Shown piece by piece: positions 17,893-26,084 of a stretch of DNA of 64,000 nt; positions within the stretch are counted from its first letter, which is position 1; each line of letters opens with the position of its first letter. The translations under genes were made by a program, and so were the position numbers. Source of the DNA: Leucothrix pacifica (lineage in GTDB: Bacteria; Pseudomonadota; Gammaproteobacteria; Thiotrichales; Thiotrichaceae); NCBI RefSeq assembly GCF_003172875.1, contig NZ_QGKM01000075.1, forward strand, positions 1 to 64,000, written 5' to 3'. The notes under the pieces are model-generated. The model was not told the DNA's origin. It searched no databases and was given only the letters and a program-made list of their open reading frames with translations.

Positions 17893-17965
17893 TAGTGGAA
17901 TAATTTCCAATATAGTGTCATTGGTTTATAACGTGATGCAAGAAAAAAATATGTTATAGTGGAAT
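17893..17965. promoter_or_regulatory. divergent regulatory region with direct 9-bp repeats
   Basis: TAGTGGAAT occurs at 17893-17901 and again, identically, at 17957-17965, one copy next to each divergent start (tdh and the XRE gene). The first also forms a small dyad, TGGAA-TAAT-TTCCA (17896-17909). This is a good candidate for the binding site of the XRE-cupin protein encoded at 17990, controlling both itself and tdh-kbl. Confidence 0.55.
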
Positions 17966-17989
17966 TTGTTGCTAACAATGAGAATCTGA

Positions 17990-18595
17990 ATGTCCGATCC
18001 GAACTTGAATACCTTGGCCGAGCGCCTAAAGAAATGCCGTAAGAATCAACAGTGGACACTGGATCAATTGGCTGACCAGTCAGGCGTTAGTCGCTCCATG
18101 CTGAGCCAGATTGAACGGGGCAAAGCTAACCCGACTTTGGCAGTTGCTTGTCGTATTGCTCAGGCGCTGAATATTTCAATTTCAGAGTTGGTCGAAGAGC
18201 CTTGGACACAACCGACGATCGAGGTTGTGCGAGGTGATGATCCGGCTAATGTAATGCGCGATGATGAAAGTGGTCAGGTGCAAGTACTGACGTCGCCAAG
18301 TATGGATGCGACGGAGTTTTATCGGGTGACCTTGCCGCCATCGGGACAGCTAAACAGTAAGCCGCATTTTCGTGGTACGCGGGAGATTATTACGGTGCAT
18401 AGTGGCTCTGTTGAGGTGGTGTCTGGTTCGGATATTGTGCAGTTGAATCAGGGGGATACGGCGTATTATCAGGCGGATCAGAACCATCGGATTATTAATC
18501 GCAGTGATTCGGACTCGCTGTTGTATATGATTGTGTCAGTGGGGGCGTCTACGAATTCAGTGGGGCATGAGTGGGATATGGAGGGGGTTGAGTAG
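17990..18595 (+). CDS. XRE-family transcriptional regulator with cupin domain
   Basis: 201 residues. The N-terminal HTH (about 9-62) contains WTLDQLADQSGVSRSMLSQIERGKANPTL, the classic XRE recognition-helix pattern. The C-terminal cupin beta-barrel (about 110-190) contains GTREIITVHSGSVEVVSG and QLNQGDTAYYQADQNHRIINRS, which usually senses a small ligand. It is divergent from tdh-kbl with shared repeat sites, so local control of threonine catabolism is likely; the ligand might be threonine, glycine or a derivative (inference). Confidence 0.88.
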   Translation: MSDPNLNTLAERLKKCRKNQQWTLDQLADQSGVSRSMLSQIERGKANPTLAVACRIAQALNISISELVEEPWTQPTIEVVRGDDPANVMRDDESGQVQVLTSPSMDATEFYRVTLPPSGQLNSKPHFRGTREIITVHSGSVEVVSGSDIVQLNQGDTAYYQADQNHRIINRSDSDSLLYMIVSVGASTNSVGHEWDMEGVE

Positions 18596-18693
18596 ATTGC
18601 TTAGAGGCTTAATATTTTAGCTAGACCAGACTAATCCGAGGGCTTAGCTTGGAATTTACTGGTCAATACTAATATTTCTTCAAAGACTGAGAT

Positions 18694-18720
18694 AAAAAAG
18701 GGCTACTAAAAAGCAGCCCT
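18694..18720 (-). terminator. intrinsic terminator after leuB
   Basis: AGGGCT (18699-18704) pairs with AGCCCT (18715-18720) and, on the minus strand, the stem is followed by a run of U (plus strand AAAAAA at 18694-18699). It lies 55 bp after the leuB stop and ends the leuC-leuD-leuA-leuB unit. Confidence 0.8.
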
Positions 18721-18775
18721 CCACTAGACACTAAAATAACGGCGATTACTCAGCCGTTATCCATATCCGTTTTAA

Positions 18776-19882
18776 TTAAGCATTCTTCTCCAAATACTCG
18801 ACCACCTTATCACCAAACTCACTAGTGCTAAGCATAGTCACACCAGAACCCGGCTTAGACAGGTCTGAAGTAGAGAAGCCAGCTGCAAACACAGCCTGCA
18901 TCGCATCCCAAATGTTCTTAGACTCTTCTTTCATGTCAAAGCTGTACTCAAGCATCATCGCGAATGAACCGATCAATGAATACGGATTCGCAATGCCTTT
19001 ACCAGCGATATCAGGTGCAGAACCGTGAGATGGCTCGTAGTATGCAGAGTTAGGGCCGATACATGCAGAAGGCATAAGGCCCAGAGAACCTAGGATTCCG
19101 CCACCTTGGTCACTCAGGATGTCACCAAACATATTTTCCATCACCATCACATCAAACTGTGTTGGGTTCAGGCAAAGGTGAGTAGCCGCTGCATCAACCA
19201 ACATATGGATGACTTCAACCTCTGGATAGTCAACTTTCACTTCTTCCAGTACTTCATTCCACAGCACGCTAGACTTCAGTACATTACTTTTATGAATGTT
19301 GTGAAGGACTTTCTTACGTGTCATCGCCAGGTCAAATGCTTTAACCAAAATGTTACGAATTTGATCTTCATCATACTCAAGCGCTTCAGTCACATAACGC
19401 TTACCTTCAGCGTTTACGCCTCTTTCTTTCTTACCGAAGTAAACACCACCAACTAGCTCACGAACCATAATAAGGTCGATACCTTCACCAATGATTTCTG
19501 GCTTCAAAGGTGAGAAGTGAGCAAGTGCCTTAGGTAGAAAAACAGGGCGGTAGTTCGCGTAAGTGTTCATGCGCGCACGCATTGGCAGAAGTGCGCCACG
19601 CTCAGGCTGCTCGTCTACTGGAATCTGCTTCGACTCTTCGTGACTAAGACCGATAGGGCCTTTGATAACAGCATCTGCTTCGTCAACTAGCTTTTTAGTT
19701 TCTTCAGGGAAAGAGCTTCCGTGTGAGAACCAAGCTGTTGCACCAAATGGCGCGTGAACTAGGTCAAACGTGATGTCGTTACGTGCTTCGATAACTTTTA
19801 GTACTTTAATACCTTCAGCCATTGCTTCCGGGCCGATTCCGTCACCTTCCAGAATCGCAATCTTCTTGATATTGTCTGACAC
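18776..19882 (-). CDS. leuB: 3-isopropylmalate dehydrogenase
   Basis: 368-residue NAD-dependent decarboxylating dehydrogenase. It starts at GTG (19880-19882) with AGGAG 6 bp upstream. Motifs: ILEGDGIGPEAM, PERGALLPMRARM, IMVRELVGGVYFG, the catalytic Lys in NIHKSNVLKSS, and the Asp-rich FDVMVMENMFGDILSDQ with GSAPDIAGKGIANPYSL. Several positions differ from the standard gammaproteobacterial enzyme (for example HAPFGATAWFSHG, RARMNTYANYRPVFLPK), as if from another lineage. It is last in the leu unit, 85 bp after leuA. Confidence 0.92.
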   Translation of the reverse strand: MSDNIKKIAILEGDGIGPEAMAEGIKVLKVIEARNDITFDLVHAPFGATAWFSHGSSFPEETKKLVDEADAVIKGPIGLSHEESKQIPVDEQPERGALLPMRARMNTYANYRPVFLPKALAHFSPLKPEIIGEGIDLIMVRELVGGVYFGKKERGVNAEGKRYVTEALEYDEDQIRNILVKAFDLAMTRKKVLHNIHKSNVLKSSVLWNEVLEEVKVDYPEVEVIHMLVDAAATHLCLNPTQFDVMVMENMFGDILSDQGGGILGSLGLMPSACIGPNSAYYEPSHGSAPDIAGKGIANPYSLIGSFAMMLEYSFDMKEESKNIWDAMQAVFAAGFSTSDLSKPGSGVTMLSTSEFGDKVVEYLEKNA

Positions 19883-19967
19883 AATATTCTCCTAATAAAT
19901 AAATGAGTCGCGCCGGGTTGGTTCAACGATGCTGGAATCCGTCGATCAAACCCGATGCATTAAGTAA

Positions 19968-21515
19968 TTAACTAATCTGTTTTTGCTTGGCCGTTTGCAG
20001 CAACATATTCGCCATGCGCAAGGCAGCATTGATCGCGGCATACACCTGATTGGCATGCACACCCCGCGTGGATGTCTTGCTGCCATTCTCAAGTTGCCAG
20101 CTAACAATTGCTTCAGTCAGGGCACTGGTTTGACCACCTCTTGGGATATGCACTTCATAGTCGATCAGCGTCGGGAGTGACATCTGGTAAAGATTAAGAA
20201 TCTTATCCACGGCAACCGTAAACGCATCGAAACCACCATTTCCTGAACCAGTCGCGGTGTGTGGCTCGCCATATATATCAACATCAATGGCCACATGGGT
20301 CTTTTCATCCAAACGACTGCTGATCGAGCAACCGGTTAGGGTAATATGTTGATAGTCGCTGCCGGTAATGACATCGGCGATAATGAAGGGCAGATCGTCT
20401 GTAGTGATCTTTTGCTTGGAATCTCCCAGCTCAACCACGCGTGCTAATACCTTCGCCTGATTCTCTTCTGACAAGGTAATGCCGAGTGATTGTAGGTTCT
20501 TGGCTAAGGAGGCTTTTCCACTCATTTTACCCAGAGCGTATTCACGTTTACGGGCGAATCGTTCCGGGTTGAGCTTAGTTTCATACAAGCCACCTTTCTG
20601 ATCACCATCGGCATGAATACCCGCGGTTTGAGTGAAGACATCCGCACCTAATACCGGCGTATTGCTGGCGACAAATTTCCCTGAAAAACTCGCAACCATC
20701 TGACTCATATCAACGATATGGTCTTCTCTGATATTGATCTTCATGTCCATTTTATCGCGCAGTACCACTGCCACTTGCGACAGTGAGGCATTACCCGCGC
20801 GCTCACCCAAACAGTTGATGGTGCAGTGAATCGAGCTAATGCCCGCCTCAACCGCTGCCATGACATTCGCCGTGGCTAGGCCATAATCGTTGTGTGGGTG
20901 AAAGTCGAAATGCAATTCCGGAAAGCGTGAGGTCATGTCGGTCAGGCTGTCAAACACCTCTTTAGGCGACATCACGCCTAAGGTATCCGGCAACATAAAG
21001 TGCTTGATACCTAAGTGACGCAGCGCTTCGGTATGTGCAAACACATACTCCGGCGAGTCGATATAACCATTCGACCAGTCTTCCAGATAGACATTGACCA
21101 GCAAGCCTTGAGATTGTGCATATTCAACCGTTTGTTTAATGCGGCTGATATGCTCCTCATGGCTGATGCGTAGCTGTTCACGGCAGTGCTTTTCGCTGCC
21201 TTTCGTCAATAAGTTGATGACCTTGCCACCGGCTTCCACAATCCAGTCAACGCTGCGTGTGTGGTCTACAAAACCAAGCACTTCCACACAATTCGCGTAA
21301 CCAGATTTTTCAGCCCATGCGTTGATCTTGGCCACCGCTTCCTGCTCACCTTTTGATACACGGGCAGACGCGACTTCGATACGATCAACCTTGAGTTTGC
21401 CGAGTAAGGCGGTTGCCATACTGACTTTCTCTTCCGGTGCAAAAGACACCCCCTGCGTTTGTTCACCATCACGCAGGGTAGTATCCATCAACGTTATTTG
21501 ACGTTGTTTAGCCAT
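19968..21515 (-). CDS. leuA: 2-isopropylmalate synthase, divergent type
   Basis: 515 residues from the ATG at 21513-21515 (MAKQRQITLMDTTLRDGEQT), overlapping the leuD stop by 8 bp; an ATG 6 bp upstream is an alternative. Catalytic motifs: LMDTTLRDGEQTQG (metal Asp), the HPHND His pair, and NCLGERAGNASL. The C-terminal regulatory LeuA domain (about 395-510) carries GSGNGGFDAFTVAVDKIL. The opening IEVASARVSKGEQEAV is unlike E. coli-type LeuA and reminiscent of the LeuA of Bacteroidetes. A citramalate synthase role is a possible alternative; the neighbouring leuB/C/D genes favour isopropylmalate. Confidence 0.88.
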   Translation of the reverse strand: MAKQRQITLMDTTLRDGEQTQGVSFAPEEKVSMATALLGKLKVDRIEVASARVSKGEQEAVAKINAWAEKSGYANCVEVLGFVDHTRSVDWIVEAGGKVINLLTKGSEKHCREQLRISHEEHISRIKQTVEYAQSQGLLVNVYLEDWSNGYIDSPEYVFAHTEALRHLGIKHFMLPDTLGVMSPKEVFDSLTDMTSRFPELHFDFHPHNDYGLATANVMAAVEAGISSIHCTINCLGERAGNASLSQVAVVLRDKMDMKINIREDHIVDMSQMVASFSGKFVASNTPVLGADVFTQTAGIHADGDQKGGLYETKLNPERFARKREYALGKMSGKASLAKNLQSLGITLSEENQAKVLARVVELGDSKQKITTDDLPFIIADVITGSDYQHITLTGCSISSRLDEKTHVAIDVDIYGEPHTATGSGNGGFDAFTVAVDKILNLYQMSLPTLIDYEVHIPRGGQTSALTEAIVSWQLENGSKTSTRGVHANQVYAAINAALRMANMLLQTAKQKQIS

Positions 21516-22137
21516 TCGCATTTGCCCATAACCAAGGGAACTGTGCTTTGTGCTTGGTTTCATAAGCAGTGATTTGGTCAACGTGCTGCATGGTCTGGCC
21601 GATATCGTCTAAGCCTAGTGCTAAGTTGCTCTTGCGAACTGCATCTAGCTCAAAGCTGATGGATAAGCCACCCGGTGTTGTCAGGCTCTGGCCTTCCAAA
21701 TCAACCGTAAACTCAACGCCTTCGTTGCCATTGATCTCAGCCATTAGCGAGTCTAATTCCGCTGGGCTAACCACGATTGGCAGGATGCCGTTTTTGAAGC
21801 AGTTGTTGTAGAAGATATCCGCGAAGCTGGTCGAAACGATGGTGTTAAAACCATAGTCTTCAATCGCCCATGGCGCGTGCTCACGAGACGAACCACAACC
21901 GAAGTTGTCGCCAGTCACTAAGATTTTAGCGCCTGCGAATTTTGGGTTATTCAGTTCAAATTCTGGGTTGTCGATCTTGCCCGCGTCATCAGTAAAACGC
22001 CAGTCGTGGAACAAGTGCTGGCCAAAACCGGTACGCTCAACTTTCTTCAAGAATTGCTTAGGAATGATCTGGTCAGTATCGACATTGGCACGATTCATCG
22101 CAGCAGCGATACTAGTGTGTTTGCTATAAGGTTGCAT
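21508..22137 (-). CDS. leuD: 3-isopropylmalate dehydratase small subunit
   Basis: 209-residue small subunit that forms isopropylmalate isomerase with LeuC. Key segments: NVDTDQIIPKQFLK near the N-terminus, ILVTGDNFGCGSSREHAPWAI (substrate loop), and FADIFYNNCFKNGILPI. Length is typical (about 200). It follows leuC after 27 bp and overlaps leuA, so translation is coupled. Confidence 0.95.
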   Translation of the reverse strand: MQPYSKHTSIAAAMNRANVDTDQIIPKQFLKKVERTGFGQHLFHDWRFTDDAGKIDNPEFELNNPKFAGAKILVTGDNFGCGSSREHAPWAIEDYGFNTIVSTSFADIFYNNCFKNGILPIVVSPAELDSLMAEINGNEGVEFTVDLEGQSLTTPGGLSISFELDAVRKSNLALGLDDIGQTMQHVDQITAYETKHKAQFPWLWANANG

Positions 22138-22164
22138 AATATAGTGTCCTCGGTGGAATCGTGA

Positions 22165-23574
22165 TTAAAGAGTACGGATGTCAACAAAGTGGCCAGCAGC
22201 CGCTGTCGCAGCAGCCATCGCAGGAGAAACAAGATGAGTACGTCCACCTTTACCCTGACGACCTTCAAAGTTACGGTTTGAGGTTGATGCACAACGCTCG
22301 CCCGGCTTCAATTGGTCACCGTTCATTGCCAGACACATGGAACATCCTGGCTCACGCCACTCCCAACCTGCATCCATGAAAATCTTGTCGATGCCTTCTG
22401 CTTCTGCATCCTTCTTAACCTGATAAGAACCCGGTACTGCGATAGCGGTTACGCCATCTGCAACTTTAGTACCTTTAGCGACAGCAGCAGCCGCGCGGAA
22501 ATCTTCCAAACGCGAGTTGGTGCAAGAGCCAAGGAATACATAGTCAACCTTAACATCAGTCATTGGTGTGCCTGCTTCCAGACCCATGTAATCCAATGCA
22601 CTTTGACAGGCGTTTGCTTTACCTGCTGTATCAAAATCAGCCGGTGCAGGAACAGAAGCATTCACTGCAACCACTTGCTCAGGAGAGGTTCCCCAAGTGA
22701 CTTGTGGTGCGATTTCAGCAGCGTCTAGCTCAACTACCGTGTCGAAAACTGCGCCGTCATCAGATGGTAATGACTTCCAGTAAGCAACCGCGTCGTCCCA
22801 GTACTCAGCACTTGGTGCGTACTCTTTACCTTCTAAGAATGCATATGTTTTCTCATCCGGTGCGACCAAACCTGCACGTGCGCCGCCTTCGATCGCCATA
22901 TTACATAGCGTCATACGACCTTCCATGGATAGTGCGCGAATCGCCTCACCACCAAACTCGATCACGTGACCATTACCACCTGCTGTACCGATTTTACCGA
23001 TGATTGCTAGCGCAATATCTTTTGCAGTGCTTAGTGGAGATAGCTCGCCATCAACCTTGACTAGCATGGTCTTAGACTTCATTTGTGGCAACGTCTGCGT
23101 CGCCATGACGTGCTCAACTTCAGAGGTACCGATACCGAATGCTAATGCACCGAATGCACCGTGAGTCGCTGTGTGGCTATCACCACAAACTGTGACCATT
23201 CCCGGATGTACAAAGCCGTGCTCAGGCACAACCACGTGGATGATACCGTTGTTCTGGCTGTCCATTTCGTACAGTTCCAGATCGTTCTCTTTACAATTCT
23301 GGATCATTGTTGCAACTTGCTTAGCACCGATTGGGTCAGGCAGGTTGATACGGTCCAACATTTTAGTTGGTACACAGTGGTCAAGCGTCGCCAAAATACT
23401 GTGCTTATTGCGAACAGGGCGTCCGCTTAGTTTCAAGCCTTCAAAAGCCTGTGGGCTGGTCACTTCGTGCATTAGGTGGCGGTCAACGTATAACAACGGT
23501 GCCTGGCCTTCTTCCTGGTGAACAAAATGCGAGTCCCAGATTTTCTCGTACATCGTTTTTGGCTGTGTGCTCAT
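22165..23574 (-). CDS. leuC: 3-isopropylmalate dehydratase large subunit
   Basis: 469-residue aconitase-family subunit. It isomerises 2- to 3-isopropylmalate using a [4Fe-4S] cluster. The cluster Cys residues are in [16 protein letters not shown] and in [12 protein letters not shown]; the N-terminal [11 protein letters not shown] and the [26 protein letters not shown] segment are typical. It is the first gene of the leftward leu unit and its promoter region (23575-23795) is shared with a divergent LysR gene. Confidence 0.96.
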   Translation of the reverse strand: MSTQPKTMYEKIWDSHFVHQEEGQAPLLYVDRHLMHEVTSPQAFEGLKLSGRPVRNKHSILATLDHCVPTKMLDRINLPDPIGAKQVATMIQNCKENDLELYEMDSQNNGIIHVVVPEHGFVHPGMVTVCGDSHTATHGAFGALAFGIGTSEVEHVMATQTLPQMKSKTMLVKVDGELSPLSTAKDIALAIIGKIGTAGGNGHVIEFGGEAIRALSMEGRMTLCNMAIEGGARAGLVAPDEKTYAFLEGKEYAPSAEYWDDAVAYWKSLPSDDGAVFDTVVELDAAEIAPQVTWGTSPEQVVAVNASVPAPADFDTAGKANACQSALDYMGLEAGTPMTDVKVDYVFLGSCTNSRLEDFRAAAAVAKGTKVADGVTAIAVPGSYQVKKDAEAEGIDKIFMDAGWEWREPGCSMCLAMNGDQLKPGERCASTSNRNFEGRQGKGGRTHLVSPAMAAATAAAGHFVDIRTL

Positions 23575-23726
23575 TGCGTGTCTCTCTAAACGTCAGTTTA
23601 CGGGATGTGTGTGGTGTTTCAGTGGTTTGAACTTGCGTGCTCCCTGTTCAAATCACCAAAACATGAGGGTTAGTCTTTATGAATACCCCCAAAGAAATTG
23701 TGAGCGCTAGATTAATAGATCATCAT

Positions 23727-23748
23727 GAATAATACAAAGTCATTATTC
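23727..23748. promoter_or_regulatory. dyad in the leuC / lysR divergent promoter
   Basis: GAATAAT (23727-23733) and ATTATTC (23742-23748) form a perfect 7-bp inverted repeat separated by 8 nt, about the size of a LysR-type box. It lies 48 bp upstream of the LysR gene and 153 bp upstream of leuC. A second small palindrome AATGCATT (23755-23762) is adjacent and may be the start-proximal half of the site. Confidence 0.5.
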
Positions 23749-23795
23749 TCATGAAATGCATTCCTTTTGGTAATACTTGGCTTTATGCTTAGGGA

Positions 23796-24680
23796 ATGGA
23801 CATCAATTCACTGCAAGCATTTATCGAAGTCGCCCGAAAAGAGTCGTTTTCACTGGCCTGTGAAACGCTGTTTATTACCCAGCCTGCCATTAGTAAACGC
23901 ATCGCTGCGCTGGAGGATGATTTGGGCGTACAGCTGTTTAACCGCATCAGTCGTAAAGTCACGCTCACCGATGCCGGACAGAAGTTACTGCCTAAAGCCA
24001 AGACGCTGGTCGATGAACTGAATGATATGCGCCGCTATGCCACGTCATTATCCGATGAGATAAAAGGGGAGTTGCTGATTGGCACGAGTCACCACGTCAG
24101 CATGCACCGGTTGCCGCCCATTCTCAGAGAGTATCGTCGAGAGTATCGCGATGTGCATTTGGATATGACCTTTGGTGAGTCGGACATTATGTGCAAGTTG
24201 GTGGAGCGTGGGGAGATAGAACTGGCCATTGTCACGCTGCCCCGAACGCTGCCGGATAGTTTGGAAAAGCGGGTGTTGTGGGTAGATAGCCTGCACTTCG
24301 TGGTTGGGCCGGATCATCCTTTATTGCAGCAGAATAAAGTGAGTTTTGCGCAGTTGGCGGAGTATCCCTGTGTGCTGCCGAGTGAAAGTACCGAAACTTA
24401 TCGGGTGATCAGTCGCGAAATGGAACGTGCCGGACTGACGTTGAATGTGCAGATGACGAATAATAATCTGGATACGCTGAAGATGCTGGTTGGGGCTGGG
24501 TTTGGCTGGACTTTGCTGCCGGAAACGCTGCTGGATGAGACGGTGGAGGAGGTGTTTGTGGAAGCGGGTGGGGTGACGTTTGAAAGGGAACTGGGGGTGG
24601 TGCTGCATCGGAAGCGGAGTTTGAGTAATGCGGCTAAGGCTATGTTGGGGATGGTGATTGGGTTTGAGTTGCCGTCATAA
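23796..24680 (+). CDS. LysR-family transcriptional regulator
   Basis: 294 residues. The N-terminal winged HTH (about 1-65) reads LQAFIEVARKESFSLACETLFITQPAISKRIAALEDDLGVQLFNR, the standard LysR motif; the C-terminal periplasmic-binding-like ligand domain (about 90-290) contains GELLIGTSHHVSMHRLP. It is divergent from leuC, so it probably controls the leucine operon in response to isopropylmalate or leucine (inference from position). The start ATG at 23796 has AGGGA immediately adjacent, too close to work well as a Shine-Dalgarno. Confidence 0.88.
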   Translation: MDINSLQAFIEVARKESFSLACETLFITQPAISKRIAALEDDLGVQLFNRISRKVTLTDAGQKLLPKAKTLVDELNDMRRYATSLSDEIKGELLIGTSHHVSMHRLPPILREYRREYRDVHLDMTFGESDIMCKLVERGEIELAIVTLPRTLPDSLEKRVLWVDSLHFVVGPDHPLLQQNKVSFAQLAEYPCVLPSESTETYRVISREMERAGLTLNVQMTNNNLDTLKMLVGAGFGWTLLPETLLDETVEEVFVEAGGVTFERELGVVLHRKRSLSNAAKAMLGMVIGFELPS

Positions 24681-24741
24681 CAACCATAAAACCTGAGGAC
24701 TAATTCTTACTCAGATACTTAAATGTTCGATCGCAAATAAG

Positions 24742-25113
24742 CTATTTTTCCAGTGGGTTAATCAGCTGGATTCCTTCTAAATATTTGAAGTCTTGAACAT
24801 TAGCAGTAACTATTGGTTGCTGATAGTGGAGTGCTGTTGCTGCAATGATGGCGTCACCGAGTGATATGCTCTTTTGCTGACGTAGTTCGGTAGCCATTTG
24901 AATAATTTGATTTGAAATAGGGTACATTTCAATACGGCTTATCATCGCTTCGATAGCCGCTTTTTCGTCAGTGCCTAACTTATGATATCCAAGTACTTCC
25001 AGATAGGTGATTGCTGATATACAGGCTTCCGGGTTACACAGAAATTCGGTAGCTTTATCTTGAAAAGGAGAAGCTTTAGAAGCATAAATTAAGATATTGC
25101 TATCAAGTAACAT
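24742..25113 (-). CDS. vapC: PIN-domain ribonuclease toxin (VapC family)
   Basis: 123-residue PIN domain. Acidic active-site residues are visible in MLLDSNILIYAS (Asp4), ITYLEVLG (Glu about 39) and SLGDAIIAATAL (Asp about 92), as in VapC toxins that cleave tRNA or rRNA. It starts 8 bp after the upstream 89-aa gene, which has antitoxin features. The pair is on the same strand as the large ATPase system upstream but separated from it by intergenic DNA. VapC name by family; the target RNA is unknown. Confidence 0.85.
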   Translation of the reverse strand: MLLDSNILIYASKASPFQDKATEFLCNPEACISAITYLEVLGYHKLGTDEKAAIEAMISRIEMYPISNQIIQMATELRQQKSISLGDAIIAATALHYQQPIVTANVQDFKYLEGIQLINPLEK

Positions 25114-25121
25114 TGCAGATC

Positions 25122-25391
25122 CTAGTTTGCTCTACCGGGAAGTTGTCTGTCAGTTCGAACTTCACGCTGCCACTCAACAGGATCGTCAATATCGCTAAAT
25201 GTACCTGCTTTATGTAGTAGCTTTAAGGAGTTTTTAATGACTTCCTGTCGGGTTTCTTCAGATTCATCTTGGCACTGTGGAGTAATCGGAAGGCTTTTAA
25301 GGTAGCCAACAAAATGCATGACTTCCTCCAGCTGACGAGGAGTAAGTGTGTTTATCTCTTCGGTGATTAGTTGAACGTTGACCTCACCCAT
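25122..25391 (-). CDS. probable antitoxin of the PIN-domain toxin
   Basis: 89 residues, acidic, no membrane segment. The N-terminal part ITEEINTLTPRQLEEVMHFVGYLKSL resembles the DUF2281/AbrB-like antitoxins found before VapC genes. It lies immediately upstream of the PIN-domain gene (8-bp gap) in the usual antitoxin-first order. Family assignment is tentative; the pairing is what supports the call. Confidence 0.7.
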   Translation of the reverse strand: MGEVNVQLITEEINTLTPRQLEEVMHFVGYLKSLPITPQCQDESEETRQEVIKNSLKLLHKAGTFSDIDDPVEWQREVRTDRQLPGRAN

Positions 25392-25551
25392 GATGAATTC
25401 CTTAAACGATATTGATTTGTTTATTCTACCCTAAGTTAGTGTTGAGTTGTCACCGTACACACCTAACTCTTATACCATTCGCTTCGGTCAAATTTCCGTC
25501 CATTTAGAATGACCTTGGCCGGACAGGCTGACAAACTCACATAAAGTGGTG

Positions 25552-26037
25552 CTAGATTGGTTTCCCACAATAAGGACAATTCACCAACTGATGCTCTGCT
25601 TGCCTACTCGCTGCAATTTGACTGCCACAAGAGCCGCAACTTTCAATCACTTTAAGCGCTGCCAATTTATCCCGACGCATATACCGTTCGGTGTCCGTGT
25701 CGAATACTAAATCCAACGATTGATTCTGAATCATGGTCAGTACTTTTTTGCGGGCGACCTGTTCATCCAAATCAATCGCGTTGGCAAGCTCTGCCATCGA
25801 GAAGCTATCCCGACTACGAATAAATCCCTGAAGTTGTTGAACGAGCGCGCTTTGCTTGCGGTTGGCGCGTCGGCAGAAGATCCACCCTGGAATGCCAGCG
25901 AGGGCTGCAAACATAATAAACCCAAGTGTTGCATCGCTTGAGTCCGAATCATTGTCGAATAAAGTCAATAACGCTCCAACGACGAAGAATAGGGCGAGAC
26001 CAAAAAGGCCTTTTCCGATAGTGCTGTAACAATGCAT
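25552..26037 (-). CDS. small membrane protein with winged-helix-like and zinc-ribbon segments
   Basis: 161 residues from the ATG at 26035-26037; a TTG 18 bp upstream is a possible longer start. Two hydrophobic helices (about 7-26 and 40-59) are followed by RRANRKQSALVQQ, a helical domain with SMAELANAIDLDEQVARKKVLTMI that resembles a PCI/winged helix, and a C-terminal zinc ribbon (CGSCG near 139 and CPYCGK at the end; CxxC pairs). It follows the large WD40-STAND ATPase after 47 bp on the same strand and so may belong to that system, either as a membrane partner or as an adaptor. Function unknown. Confidence 0.6.
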   Translation of the reverse strand: MHCYSTIGKGLFGLALFFVVGALLTLFDNDSDSSDATLGFIMFAALAGIPGWIFCRRANRKQSALVQQLQGFIRSRDSFSMAELANAIDLDEQVARKKVLTMIQNQSLDLVFDTDTERYMRRDKLAALKVIESCGSCGSQIAASRQAEHQLVNCPYCGKPI

Positions 26038-26084
26038 GGATGACTCGCTATACAAGGATGATTACTGCCATTTATTGTAGCGTA

